From: Stieleria varia
GTDB lineage: Bacteria > Planctomycetota > Planctomycetia > Pirellulales > Pirellulaceae
Assembly: GCF_038443385.1 (NCBI RefSeq)
Contig: NZ_CP151726.1
Location: 3,658,001-3,722,000 of the forward strand
Reading direction: 5' to 3'
DNA: 64,000 nucleotides
The position numbers and the translations under genes are program-made. The notes under the pieces were generated by a model, which saw nothing but the letters and a program-made list of their open reading frames with translations, had not been told where the DNA came from and made no database searches. Within the stretch, counting starts at the first letter, position 1, and the number at the start of each line of letters is the position of its first letter. Positions 49,301 to 54,166 of this stretch are shown piece after piece.

Positions 49301-51961
49301 TGGTCCATTGACGGTGACGTTGATCACGCCCGTGTCGGTAGCGCCTCGGGTGTCGGTTACCGTGTAATTCAGAACGGCAAACCCCGCGTAGCCACTTGCC
49401 GGAGTGAATGTCAATTGATTGAGCTGATCTCCACTGATCGTGGTCGCCGTCGTTATCGGGGTTCCTGCGAGAAAGAACGTACCTTGAGTTGCATTGGGGA
49501 CCGCCGAGAATGAAATCGTTAGATCGGAGGTGGCGTCATCGGCGTCGCTGGGTAGCGTGATGATGACGGAGTTTCCTGAGCTGTCTTGCTGAACAACCAT
49601 CGACAAATCATTGGCGACCGGCGGATCGTTGGATCCTGTGATCGTGATGTCCAAGTGCGACACGACCGCATCGCCATCGTCATCGACAACGGTGTAGGTA
49701 AAGCGTTCGGTCAATACGGAGTTGGGATTTTGTGGCGCGCTGATTGCACCAGAAGCGTCCAAGGCTTCCAGAGGACTCGCTAGAATCGCGCCCGTGACTT
49801 CACCTGTATCCAAGTCAACTTGTTGGACGGAAAAACCAGCGGCACTGAACACGCGTCCGTCTTCGGTGGCGGCGAGTTGTCCCAGGTAGTTGGCATTGAT
49901 TTGTGTAAATGCATTCGTTGACAGATCAAAAGACCAAAAGCCGGCGACGGTGGTGGAGCCATAAATTTTTCCACCCGAGTAGATCAAGTCACCGAATCCG
50001 CCTACATCGGGAAATCCGGCGGCTGCAGCGGCTCCTGCGACATTCAATGCGGTTGCACTTGTCACGGACAATCCGTCCGCTGCGAGATCGAGTCGATAGA
50101 TGTCGACCATTGATCCCGCACCGTCGGGTTCGGTTCCCAAGTACAGTGCACCATCAAAGTAGGTTGCTCCGCCGCTCAGCACACCCTCGGAGGACGGGAT
50201 ACCCATGCCGGACAATGTGCCAACGACACCGTGCGTGTCGGTTGCCGGATCCCAGTAGTACACCGAAGTATCGTCGGAGTAGTAAACCAGATTGTTATCT
50301 GCGTTGGCGGCCAGTCCGTTGATGTAAGGCACCAGGGTGCTGGTTGTCACCACACTCGTCGTTCCCGTGTTCAAGTTCAATGCTTGAATCCGTCCACTGG
50401 TGCTGGTGCCGACTCCGGACCCGTCATCGCTGCCGATGTAGACCAAGTTGGTCTGATCATTCAGCGCCTGCACGGCGGGGTCGGAATCGTTCAGTGTGTA
50501 TGTGTAACTGCCATCAGAGTTGAGCAACAACGTTCCATGGTTGCCGCTGATCGTTGTGCCCACATTCGATGCAGAGCCGTTTACTGCTGAAACAGTTAGC
50601 CCGCCGGATAACGCACTGTCGTTCGCCAAGACATTGCCGGTGACTGGATTCTGTGCTGAGTCCTCCACGACGACATTGACATCTGCTGTCGCATCAGGAG
50701 GCACATCAGAGACCGCGGCAATCGCTGTTCCGCTGACCACTGCCCAATAATTCGACGTCATTCGAATCGTGATTCGACCATTCGAATCTGCGGTCATCAC
50801 GACGCCAAGGTCTTCTAGGTCGACGCTGCTGTTTCCGATCGTGCCGTTGATTTGCAGTTCGTTCGCTGCAAAGAACTGATCCGTCGCTGTAACGGTGCCG
50901 CTGCCTCCAATGACTTCGACGGTCTGTTGCGAGTTGAAACTGGCATGCGCAAAACTAAAGACGACGTACTCCTGGCCGGGCGTCAAGTTGCTCCATCTCA
51001 GAGTGATTTGCTCGGTGCCGCCGGAGTTGTCGTAGAGGCTGCCATCAAGGCCTGAGAGATCATTGGTGTGGTTGGGGATCGTCGACGCCAATGGATCTGA
51101 ATTGATATTGATCAGAGAACCGGTTGTCGAGATCGTCAGAGACAAACCCGAGTTCACGCCGTCTTCGTTCACCAGATTGGTGTATGTTCCAGTCCCCGTC
51201 GCGTGTGTCCAGTTGGTGGGCGAGGTGGTATCGGTGGCGGGGCCGATGTCTACGCCCGTCAGCGTCCCCATGGTGAAGTCAGCGAGCAACCCAAACCATT
51301 GTTCGAAAACCAACGATTCTGTTTCGATATCACCGTGGGCGATTTCGAGATCCCAATCGCCGCCCAGCGATTCGCTACCGGTCATGTCATTCGAGGCAGC
51401 GACGTCTGCTCCGGTGAGTGCACCAAGCGCCTTGAGCATGGTTTCGCCGTCAGCGTCTCCGGCGAAGTTGCAGCCATAGATGAGCAAGTCGGCGTCTTCG
51501 CTCATATGGTCAGCCCAGGTCACGAACTGCGCCGAGTAAGCATCCAGCGATGATGCCGACAATACCGTGTTGCCCAAACGTAGATTGCCGTCACTGCCGT
51601 GCGACAGGATGTGAATTGCATCGTATCGCCCATCAGAGGACTCCAGGATCTCAGAAATCTGCGCCACTCCGTCTTGGTCGATTTCCAACATGCGGATTTC
51701 GAGTGAAGTCCCGGAGCGCTGTTCCAGGATTTCCGCGATCATATCGTCGGCGTTCTCGACATTGCCGTCCAGAATGATCAGTTCACGTGGCAACTCGTCT
51801 GCTTGAGCAGCATTGACCGACATCTGTAGCGCAGGCTCCAACGCGGCGGCTTGATCACCGGCATCCGGCTGCATGATGAAACCACCGTCTGGAACCGCGT
51901 CGAAGAGCACCCGGTCTTCCAGTTGCTCCATGATCCGAGCCAGCTTGTCGCCACTACTCAT
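28352..51961 (-). CDS. Giant DUF4347/cadherin-like repeat protein (7,869 aa)
   Basis: 7,869 residues in one open frame. Residues 14-22 (LEDRVLFDA) match the LEPR-XLL-like N-terminal motif of giant secreted proteins; there is no classical signal peptide. Residues 58-222 are DUF4347 (AIHILSHGSDGNLRLG, LLIYGCNFAG). Residues 225-418 are a beta-rich module. Residues 422-775 are a VCBS-type repeat interrupted by a propeller-like insert (503-746). From about 790 there is one linker repeat, a divergent unit, then about 31 units of about 213 residues. Each unit pairs a VCBS/cadherin-like half (NPGPTATDNDLATTENAPLSG ... GTNDGPTA) with a dystroglycan-type/He_PIG half (TLPPGLSINSAGQITGTF). Asp-rich loops imply Ca2+ binding. 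The last 190 residues are unique, with no PEP-CTERM or LPXTG signal. Likely a surface adhesin or fibre exported by the downstream genes. Confidence 0.95.
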   Translation of the reverse strand: MSSGDKLARIMEQLEDRVLFDAVPDGGFIMQPDAGDQAAALEPALQMSVNAAQADELPRELIILDGNVENADDMIAEILEQRSGTSLEIRMLEIDQDGVAQISEILESSDGRYDAIHILSHGSDGNLRLGNTVLSASSLDAYSAQFVTWADHMSEDADLLIYGCNFAGDADGETMLKALGALTGADVAASNDMTGSESLGGDWDLEIAHGDIETESLVFEQWFGLLADFTMGTLTGVDIGPATDTTSPTNWTHATGTGTYTNLVNEDGVNSGLSLTISTTGSLININSDPLASTIPNHTNDLSGLDGSLYDNSGGTEQITLRWSNLTPGQEYVVFSFAHASFNSQQTVEVIGGSGTVTATDQFFAANELQINGTIGNSSVDLEDLGVVMTADSNGRITIRMTSNYWAVVSGTAIAAVSDVPPDATADVNVVVEDSAQNPVTGNVLANDSALSGGLTVSAVNGSASNVGTTISGNHGTLLLNSDGSYTYTLNDSDPAVQALNDQTNLVYIGSDDGSGVGTSTSGRIQALNLNTGTTSVVTTSTLVPYINGLAANADNNLVYYSDDTSVYYWDPATDTHGVVGTLSGMGIPSSEGVLSGGATYFDGALYLGTEPDGAGSMVDIYRLDLAADGLSVTSATALNVAGAAAAAGFPDVGGFGDLIYSGGKIYGSTTVAGFWSFDLSTNAFTQINANYLGQLAATEDGRVFSAAGFSVQQVDLDTGEVTGAILASPLEALDASGAISAPQNPNSVLTERFTYTVVDDDGDAVVSHLDITITGSNDPPVANDLSMVVQQDSSGNSVIITLPSDADDATSDLTISFSAVPNATQGTFFLAGTPITTATTISGDQLNQLTFTPASGYAGFAVLNYTVTDTRGATDTGVINVTVNGPPTATNNSGSVTENTSPTATGNVISDDDGSGIDSDPFGGVLTVSAINGSSGNVGAAFNTVFGSLQVNSDGSYTYTLDDGNATVNALPIGGSLSESFSYTISDGAGGSATATLTINITGTNDVPVVASAIPTQTSDDGDVVSLNIAGHFSDPESGTLTFSATGLPPGLSIDTAGLISGSISANASLSGPYTATVTATDPLGASTNHQFTWNVNNPTPTATDNDLATTENAPLSGNVITDNDGNGVDSDPDGDNLVVSAVNGSAGNVGSSVTGTNGGAFNISSTGAYTFNPGSDFDSLATGVTATTSVTYTISDGQGGTSLATVTVTVTGTNDGPTAQGTISPQSGIDSTTIATLDVSGFFTDMDATDVLTFSDGGTLPPGLSINSAGQITGTFNADASVGSPYSVVITATDPSGASVTQSFAWTVTNPGPTATDNDLATTENAPLSGNVITDNDGSGVDSDPDGDSLVVSAVNGLAGNVGSSVTGTNGGAFNISSTGAYTFNPGSDFDSLAAGAIATTSVTYTISDGQGGTSLATVTVTVTGTNDGPTAQGTISPQSGIDSTTIATLDVSGFFTDVDATDVLTFSDGGTLPPGLSINSAGQITGTFNADASVGSPYSVVITATDPSGASVTQSFAWTVTNPGPTATDNDLATTENAPLSGNVITDNDGSGVDSDPDGDSLVVSAVNGLAGNVGSSVTGTNGGAFNISSTGAYTFNPGSDFDSLAAGAIATTSVTYTISDGQGGTSLATVTVTVTGTNDGPTAQGTIAPQAGVDATTVATLDVSGFFTDVDATDVLTFSDGGTLPPGLSINSAGQITGTFNADASVGSPYSVVITATDPSGASVTQSFVWTVTNPGPTATDNDLATTENASLSGNVITDNDGNGVDSDPDGDNLVVAAVNGSAGNVGSSVTGTNGGSFNISSTGAYTFNPGSDFDSLATGVTATTSVTYTISDGQGGTSLATVTVTMTGTNDGPTALGTISPQSGIDATTIATLDVSGFFTDVDATDVLTFSDGGTLPPGLSINSAGQITGTFNADASVGSPYSVVITATDPSGSSVTQSFVWTVTNPGPTATDNDLATTENAPLSGNVITDNDGNGVDSDPDGDNLVVSAVNGSAGNVGSSVAGTNGGSFNFGSTGAYTFNPGSDFDSLAAGAIATTTVTYTISDGQGGTSLATVTVTVTGTNDGPTAQGTIAPQAGVDATTVATLDVSGFFTDVDATDVLTFSDGGTLPPGLSINSAGQITGTFNADASVGSPYSVVITSTDASGASVTQSFVWTVSNPGPTATDNDLATTENAPLSGNVITDNDGNGVDSDPDGDNLVVSAVNGLAGNVGSSVTGTNGGSFNISSTGAYTFNPDSDFDSLAAGATATTSVSYTISDGQGGTSVATVTVTMTGTNDAPTAQGSIAPQSGIDSTTIATLDVSGFFTDVDATDVLTFSDGGTLPPGLSINSAGQITGTFNADASVGSPYSVVITATDASGASVTQSFVWTVSNPGPTATDNDLVTTENAPLSGNVITDNDGNGVDSDPDGDNLVVSSVNGLAGNVGSSVTGTNGGSFNISSTGAYTFNPDSDFDSLAAGATATTSVSYTISDGQGGTSVATVTVTMTGTNDAPTAQGSIAPQSGIDSTTIATLDVSGFFTDVDATDVLTFSDGGTLPPGLSINSAGQITGTFNADASVGSPYSVVITATDASGASVTQSFVWTVSNPGPTATDNDLVTTENAPLSGNVITDNDGNGVDSDPDGDSLVVSAVNGSAGNVGSSVTGTNGGAFNISSTGAYTFNPGNDFDSLAAGATATTSVNYTISDGQGGTSLATVTVTVTGTNDGPTAQGTISPQSGIDATTIATLDVSGFFTDVDATDVLTFSDGGTLPPGLSINSAGQITGTFNADASVGSPYSVVITATDPSGASVTQSFAWTVTNPGPTATDNDLATTENASLSGNVITDNDGNGVDSDPDGDNLVVSAVNGLAGNVGSSVTGTNGGAFNISSTGAYTFNPGSDFDSLAAGATATTSVSYTISDGQGGTSVATVTVTVTGTNDGPTAQGTISSQSGIDATTIATLDVSGFFTDVDATDVLTFSDGGTLPPGLSINSAGQITGTFNADASVGSPYSVVITATDASGASVTQSFVWTVSNPGPTATDNDLATTENAPLSGNVITDNDGSGVDSDPDGDSLVVSAVNGLAGNVGSSVTGTNGGAFNISSTGAYTFNPGSDFDSLAAGATATTSVSYTISDGQGGTSVATVTVTVTGTNDAPTVQGTITPQSGIDATTIATLDVSGFFTDVDATDVLTFSDGGTLPPGLSINSAGQITGTFNADASVGSPYSVVITATDASGASVTQSFVWTVTNPGPTATDNDLTTTENAPLSGNVITDNDGNGVDSDPDGDNLVVSAVNGLAGNVGSSVTGTNGGSFNISSTGAYTFNPGSDFDSLAAGATATTSVSYTISDGQGGTSVATVTVTVTGTNDAPTALGTVGPQSGVDATTIATLNVSGFFTDVDATDVLTFSDGGTLPPGLSINSAGQITGTFNADASVGSPYSVVITATDASGASVTQSFVWTVTNPGPTATDNDLTTTENAPLSGNVITDNDGNGVDSDPDGDILVVSAVNGLAGNVGSSVTGTNGGAFNISSTGAYTFNPGSDFDSLAAGATATTSVSYTISDGQGGTSVATVTVTVTGTNDAPTALGTVGPQSGVDATTIATLDVSGFFTDVDATDVLTFSDGGTLPPGLSINSAGQITGTFNADASVGSPYSVVITATDASGASVTQSFVWTVSNPGPTATDNDLATTENAPLSGNVITDNDGNGVDSDPDGDSLVVSAVNGLAGNVGNSITGTNGGSFNIGSTGAYTFNPGSDFDSLAAGATATTSVSYTISDGQGGTSLATVTVTVTGTNDGPTAQGTIAPQSGIDSTTIATLDVSGFFTDVDSTDVLTFSDSGTLPSGLSINSAGQITGTFNADASVGSPYSVVITATDPSGASVTQSFVWTVTNPGPTATDNDLATTENAPLSGNVITDNDGNGVDSDPDGDNLVVAAVNGSAGNVGSSVTGTNGGSFNISSTGAYTFNPGSDFDSLVAGATATTSVSYTISDGQGGLSAATVTVTVAKSNQSPTSIGTIGPQTGIDSATITMLDVSGFFDDQDAGDLISFGDGGTLPPGLSINSAGQITGTFDSDASLGSPYSVVITATDLSGASVTQSFVWTVTNPGPTATDNDLTSTENTPLSGNVIADNDGNGVDTDPDGDTIVVSAVNGLGGNVGNPVTGTNGGTFSIAANGVYTFNPGGDFDSLAAGATAITSVTYTISDGQGGIDLATVSITVTGTNDIPTAQGTIGPQSGIDSAAIATLDVSGFFADLDATDVLTFSDGGTLPLGLSINSTGQITGTFDADASLGSPYTVMITATDPSGASAAQSFVWTVTNPVPTATDNDLATSENASLSGNVITDNDGNGVDADPDGDSLVVSAVNGSAGSVGNAVTGTNGGTFSINSTGAYTFEPGSDFDSLATGATATTSITYTISDGQGGTSVATVSVTVTGSNDAPTAQGSIGPQSGVDSTTIATLDVSDFFTDLDATDVLTFSDGGTLPPGLSINSAGDITGTFDANASVGSPYSVVITATDPSGASETQSFVWTVTNPGPTATDNDLATTGNAPLSGNVITDNDGNGVDSDPDGDSLVVSAVNDSAGNVGSSVTGTNGGAFSISSTGIYTFDPGSDFDSLAAGAIATTSVTYTVSDEQGGTSLATVTVTVTGTNDAPTALGTIGPQSGVDSTTIATLDVSGFFADVDATDVLAFSDGGTLPSGLSINSAGQITGTFDADASVGSPYSVAITATDPDGASVTQTFIWTVSNPGPTATDNDLATTENAPLSGNAITDNDGNGVDSDPDGDGLVVSAVNGSAGNVGSSVAGSNGGAFSISSTGAYTFNPGSDFDWLAAGETATTLVTYTVSDGQGGIDLATVSVTITGTNDVPTADGTIPPQIGIDSATIVTLDVNSYFNDSDSNDSLTFNDLGTLPLGLSISSAGQISGTFASNASAGSPYLVTITATDGSGTTVTQSFTWTVTNPGPVAQDNSLIANENASLVGNVINDDDGFGADSDTDGDMLIVSEVNGNAALVDSDVAGSNGGTFRISTNGLYTFDPGTDFDGLAAGAIATTSITYTLSDGNGGTDTATVIVTVTGTNDTPTAIGAIGPQSSVDSSTIATLDLSPFFGDADSGDTLVYDAGGTLPGGLSIDGNGRITGTLDHDASQSSPFSVTITATDLAGESVTQSFLWTVTNPTPVASDNFAATTEQASVVGNVISDNDGSGIDYDPDGDSLTVVEVDGLLSNVGIAVTGSAGGTFTIAANGSYSFDPGATFDSLAAGATSTTSVTYSIGDGNGGSDTATLSITVVGSNDAPTAHGTIAPQFGVDSALTTPLDIAGFFSDVDSGNVLTYTDGGTLPNGLSVSPSGMITGSFTSNASQTSPYTVTITATDQSGETATQTFTWTVNNLSPVATDNDLATQQNVAVSGNVILDDDFNGVDTDPDGDVLSIAEVNGTPTAVGAITAGTLGGQFNITATGGYTFDPGNDFDYLGAGESVVTSVTYTLSDGEGGLSIATLSVTVTGTNESPTTVGSIPPQIGEDSAVTATLDISIFFTDTDSTDALTFSDNGTLPVGLSISSTGQITGTFDNNASSASPYSVTITATDPHGASVTQSFIWVVTNAALEATNNDVTTQQNLVRTGNVITDDDGHGVDTDVDGDPITVVEINGASGDVGVSVAGSNGGTFVVMANGDYTFAPGSDFDSLGQGETASTSIVYTASDGQGGFDAAVLTVSVVGTNEAPIALNAIPPQSGTDAQTITPLDVSVYFADPDGTDVVSFTDGGTLPPGLSVDSQGLITGTFDSDASINSPYTVVITATDPFGESVLISFTWTVLNPAPVAQADALTTDQASVLTTNLIADDNGNGVDSDPDGDVLLIVEVNGSAGNLNTGIAGSGGGLFTVSADGSLSFDPNGDFDHLGAGESTTTSISYRISDGQGGDDFAIATVTVLGTNDAPTTVGSIPPQFGSDAGLATPLDVSVYFADGDATDSLTYSANGTLPAGLSIDTNSGLITGTYDNNASVASPYTVSITATDSNGLSTTQSIDWFVSNSALVATDNDVTTAESTPRLGNVLTDDDGHGIDMDPDGDTITVHSVNGSTGNIGFDVAGSNGGVFNVAANGDYLFDPDNDFEYLAAGESVTTTLTYIATDGQGSFDIATLTVTVVGTNDIPTTIGTIAPQTGVDGAAISPLSLAGFFGDVDGSDSLSFDAGGTLPPGLSLSNAGVVTGSFTADASQASPYTVVVTATDGQGASVTQSFVWTVTNPAPVAANDDLTTTEATSIIGNVITDDNAHGIDLDPDGDLFSVTQVNGVDSNVGTAIAGTTGGTFIIDSNGNYVFDPGNDFIGLGHSETAVTEMTYTLADGEGGTDVATVSVTVLGVNNVPTSIGSIGPQFGIDSATITPVDVAVSFSDLDTTDSLVFSDSGTLPGGLSIDASTGRITGTFDTDASVNSPYSVMITATDTQGQSATQTFVWTVVNPVPTATQDDFAILATETISANVVTTDNGHGVDTDPDGDALTVSLVDGQAANVNTTISGSAGGLFVITPLGNLTFDPAGDFVDLSAGETRTTTIGYTISDGQGGISSATVTVVLTGVNESPTAFGTIPPQFDVDSSPIAALDISGYFVDVDTSESLIFDDSGSLPLGLTLDMSTGEITGVLDSSASQGSPYVVTITATDPHGETITQSFVWTVTNPPPAAADDEFTTTQNSGISGNVISTDNGSGVDSDPDGDSLTVTEVNGDSLAVNTVVNGSTGGEFVIQADGTFTFAPGSDFDDLPAGVQRDSYVTYTIRDADGGVSTAIATVHVIGTNDAPIVIATIPDQIDVEQSPIAGIDISTYFSDVDTGTTLSFSDAGTLPPGLTLDSFSGLISGTPLSDASVNSPYTVTIIADDGDSSTVTATFQWTITNPVPIANDDQYAVNQGASLAGDVLADNGSGIDFDPDGDPMQIFAVDGGTGNVGNLIAGSGGGSFQINSNGGFSFDAGSDFDDLADGETRQTSVTYTVTDGQSGFATATVTITVTGLNDGPITLGVIPDQVGTDGTAIVPLDASAYFTDIDASDTLLFDDNGTLPPGLSIDLHSGLISGTQDIHASLGSPYSVVVTATDSFGNSATQNFTWTVANPLPTATDNNVTVGESGTILGNVINDNDGNGVDNDPDGDTILVSAVDGLSTNVANVVTGSGGGRFTINSNGSYLFETNGDFDHLTGGQSAVTSVSYTIADGDGGFATATLTVTVTGSTEQPVPVGTIGNQSNLDGGVITPVDVSGNFFDPTPGEVLSFTDGGTLPSGLSIDSATGIISGTLSSDASTHSPYTVVITATDLLGQVGTQTFQWLVSNPGPSATDDGFSTTENTIVSGNVVATDNGDGSDSDPDSDALTVIAVDGQASLVGGTVVGSGGGTFHIDSAGSFSFDPGNDFDSLAPGVTASSSITYTIADAQGATSTALVTVTIVGSNDAPTAVGTIGPQFGVDSAVAVSLDTSVFFADADTGDNLSFSDNATLPPGLAINSSTGVITGTFDSSASMHSPYVVRITATDSAGESIIQTFLWTVTNPAPTAVSNSYSVDQNTATSGNVVSGNTGAGIDSDPDGDGLIVQAVNGSVSSVGKFVPGSSGGLFHIMPDGTLTFDPAGDFDHLPVGITVTTEVSYTIDDGNGGTDTAMATVAVTGLDDGPRAVRLLGPQTNPEGQPIAPVDLSKSLVPGDDGDTVTYDDGGTLPPGLVLDQATGIVTGTPAEGTAEIGSFLVTITVTDGSGQTLSASFTWSITGAFVFDSFRDLSDEGKEGISSVGRYGSTTDILLSRQVDRLAPEPILAGYAQPGSVLVGRIYDVNGSLIGETSLTVGASGNWTMNFFNTRMSSNARIVIEHVASTSVAFGETGLKLADETYRALALNVDNAPELTPSSIIKNSPNETLKRAQDGNSDPLGMK
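28850..48680 (-). repeat. Tandem array of about 31 units of about 639 bp
   Basis: Unit junctions coding W-T-V-x-N-P-x-P recur every 639 bp, for example near 48008, 47369, 46730, 44811, 44172 and 43533. Over 30 units the total drift is only about 18 bp, so the frame and 213-residue length are strictly kept. Units between about 40,000 and 48,660 are nearly identical in DNA. Those below about 37,100 keep only the motif skeleton. Examples of near-perfect neighbours are 44078-44699 with 44717-45338, and 47110-47750 with 47749-48389 (one or two differences). Confidence 0.95.
49724..50455 (-). other. Propeller-like domain inserted in a VCBS repeat of the giant protein
   Basis: Codes residues 503-746. 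The VCBS repeat before it breaks after SDPAVQALND and resumes at SVLTERFTYTVVDDDGD, which are normally adjacent. The insert has repeated strand pairs (NLVYIGSDDG, NLVYYSDDT, ALYLGTEPDG, KIYGSTTV, RVFSAAGF) spaced 30-60 residues apart, as in beta-propeller or YVTN-like proteins. The fold is inferred. Confidence 0.6.
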
Positions 51962-52245
51962 ACCTATCTACCCAAGCATTCGCGATGTTTTCGAATTGAT
52001 CAGTCGCCCCCAGCCAATGCGTCGATGAGCGCGTACCTCAAGCGATGCATTGGTCTGTACAAAAAGCTATCGCACGTATCGCTTTGCTGGCTTAAGAGGT
52101 GACGTTGGCGAACACGCAATTTGTGCGGAAGATAGGTCACCCTGAGGGTGGTACCGATCGAATCGTGCAAGACCGCTTCGCTGAAGTCCGGTTGCAGAGA
52201 TTCTCAGTGAGAGAGGAGTTCACTCCGATGCGCCGGTCGTGCCGG
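51962..52245 (-). promoter_or_regulatory. Upstream region of the giant-protein operon
   Basis: 284 bp between the giant gene and the upstream membrane-protein gene, both on the minus strand. It contains an inverted repeat (52014-52024 with 52043-52053, 11 bp with one wobble mismatch) about 55-90 nt before the start. Only a weak ribosome-binding stretch precedes the ATG at 51961. The promoter of the five-gene operon is expected here, but no boxes are certain. Confidence 0.45.
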
Positions 52246-52707
52246 TTACGCAGGCGTCTGCTGAGCGTCCGCAAGCAGACGCATTAAGAAATAGCCCATC
52301 AGAAATCCACGCGAAGTCCACAGAACCGTTCGAATCCAATTGGTCGATACCAATTGTCGATAGATAGACTCATCAAAGCCGTTCATGAGCCGGGCGTGGC
52401 AAGGAACTTGAATGAAAACGGTCGAGAGCCAAATACCCAAAACCATCGCCAAACCGAACGCCAAAACCCATCCAGGGACCCCCTCGGGGCGGTGTAACAG
52501 CAGCACGACCGCAGTGGCCAATTCCAGCAGCATCGCCGGACCGACGATCGGCGTGATCAATCGGTTATGGTCAGCCTCGTATCGCGAAAAGAAATCGGTG
52601 CCGACTCGATCGAACAAGTTGTAATGCACGACTTGGACCGTCCAAATCAAGCCGACCAAGTACCAGGTCACCATGACGTGAACCACAAAAATCGATTTCG
52701 CACTCAT
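52246..52707 (-). CDS. Small four-TM membrane protein, hypothetical
   Basis: 153 residues with four hydrophobic helices: about 6-28 (VVHVMVTWYLVGLIWTVQVV), 50-70 (ITPIVGPAMLLELATAVVLLL), 79-99 (WVLAFGLAMVLGIWLSTVFIQ) and 125-143. A conserved-looking polar segment PCHARLMNGFDESIYRQLVSTNWIR lies between helices 3 and 4. I do not recognise a named family. The ATG overlaps the stop of the TIGR01777 SDR gene as ATGA, so it is translationally coupled and belongs to the sigma factor/SDR operon. It sits in the inner membrane; the function is unknown. Confidence 0.8.
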   Translation of the reverse strand: MSAKSIFVVHVMVTWYLVGLIWTVQVVHYNLFDRVGTDFFSRYEADHNRLITPIVGPAMLLELATAVVLLLHRPEGVPGWVLAFGLAMVLGIWLSTVFIQVPCHARLMNGFDESIYRQLVSTNWIRTVLWTSRGFLMGYFLMRLLADAQQTPA

Positions 52708-54137
52708 TCAATGGATTCTCTGCTTTCACGACCCAACAGATAAGAAAGTTGGGATTCCAGATTCGTGAATCGAAATCGGTATCCTGAGTCGACCAACACG
52801 TCCGGGGTAACTCTGGCACTTGCCAACAGCAACGCGTCGGCCATTTCCCCCAATGCCATTCGCAATGCAAAGGCGGGCGCTGGCATCAATGCCGGGCGAC
52901 GAATGACGCGACCCAACGTCGCAGCAAACTCTTTGTTCGTCATCGGCTGTGGCGATACGACATTCATCGGCCCGCTCACGTCGTCCCGCATCAACGCGTG
53001 ATAGATTGCGCCGATACAATCGTCCAGCCCGATCCAGCTCCACCACTGGTCACCCGAACCGAGCCTGCCACCACAGAACTTCGCCGGCAACAGCATCTGC
53101 GACAATGCTCCTCCACGCGGCGACAGTACGATACCAAATCTTGTGTTGACCACTCGTATGCCGGCGGCGCGAGCGCTATCGCACGCACGTTCCCAGCCGA
53201 CGCACAAATCGGGCAGGAATCCATCGCCGGGCGCAGACGACTCATCGAGGACTTCGTCTCCGCGGTCGCCAAAGTACCCTGTTGCCGAAGCGCAAATCAG
53301 AGTCTTGGGGCCGTTCTCCAGTCCGGCAAGCAGGTCGCAGAGCTCTCGTGTTTTCACCACACGACTCGATACCATTTCTTTCTTGGACTGGGCCGTCCAT
53401 CGACTGTCGCCGATCGGTTTGCCAGCCAAATGCACCACGGCATCGACTTGTTGCAGAGACTCACGATCAAACCCTTCCGACCAAGGCGCAATCGCATCGG
53501 GATCCTCCGGGTCTGGGCTGCGAACGAGTCGCGTCACCGAATGTCCCAGCAATGTCACCAGATGCCCCAATGCGGAACCCACCAAGCCGGTGCTCCCGGA
53601 AATTGCGATGTTCAGCGGACGCTCAAAGGGATACTCCCTCAACAATTGCAGGTCATCTCGAGTGACCCGATGGCGATACGCGAACATCGATTCAAGTTTG
53701 CCTTTGACCAACCCGCCGCCCATCATCTTTCCAATCATCCCCAAGGGCAGGCGATAAGTCACCGCATCCTTCATCACACAGTGATCCTGAAGAATCGTCT
53801 GTGACGGATTGTCCGCCGCATCGTTCGCCACACCGTTGGAAAAACTGTGGCGATGATCCCACTGGGCAAACGGCCCGGAGACTTGAGTGTCCGCAAAGAG
53901 CTGGGGCGGGTCGTACTCCGTGTGCCGAGCCAGCCAGCGAAGCGGCACGCCGAACAAGCTCGTCTTCAGAACGACCTCACTGCCGACGGCCAAGCTGCCA
54001 TCGGACCGCTCCACGATCGCCGATTCCCACGGCGGTATCAAACGTTGCAGCGCACCAGGGCGATCATGGTACGAGAAAGCGTCAGTCTCACTGACCGGCA
54101 ACGACGTGGATGCAACGTAGTGTTCAGCTGCTGGCAT
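52704..54137 (-). CDS. TIGR01777-family SDR epimerase with N-terminal SRPBCC-like domain
   Basis: 477 residues. Residues 1-165 look like an SRPBCC/START-type ligand-binding domain (HDRPGALQRLIPPWE, FAQWDHRHSF). Residues about 175-470 are an extended-type SDR with the NAD(P)-binding motif GSTGLVGSALGHLVTLLGH and the TIGR01777 signatures DAVVHLAGKPIGDSRW, SATGYFGDRGDEVLDE and RFGIVLSPRGGALSQML. It ends with the DUF1731 tail (GEMADALLLASARVTP). Members are annotated as sugar-nucleotide epimerase-like or cell-division-inhibitor-like, with no firm substrate. It starts 29 nt after the sigma factor stop and overlaps the following membrane gene by 4 nt. Confidence 0.92.
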   Translation of the reverse strand: MPAAEHYVASTSLPVSETDAFSYHDRPGALQRLIPPWESAIVERSDGSLAVGSEVVLKTSLFGVPLRWLARHTEYDPPQLFADTQVSGPFAQWDHRHSFSNGVANDAADNPSQTILQDHCVMKDAVTYRLPLGMIGKMMGGGLVKGKLESMFAYRHRVTRDDLQLLREYPFERPLNIAISGSTGLVGSALGHLVTLLGHSVTRLVRSPDPEDPDAIAPWSEGFDRESLQQVDAVVHLAGKPIGDSRWTAQSKKEMVSSRVVKTRELCDLLAGLENGPKTLICASATGYFGDRGDEVLDESSAPGDGFLPDLCVGWERACDSARAAGIRVVNTRFGIVLSPRGGALSQMLLPAKFCGGRLGSGDQWWSWIGLDDCIGAIYHALMRDDVSGPMNVVSPQPMTNKEFAATLGRVIRRPALMPAPAFALRMALGEMADALLLASARVTPDVLVDSGYRFRFTNLESQLSYLLGRESRESIE

Positions 54138-54166
54138 GCCGGGTCTTTACCTTTTCGATAACTCAA

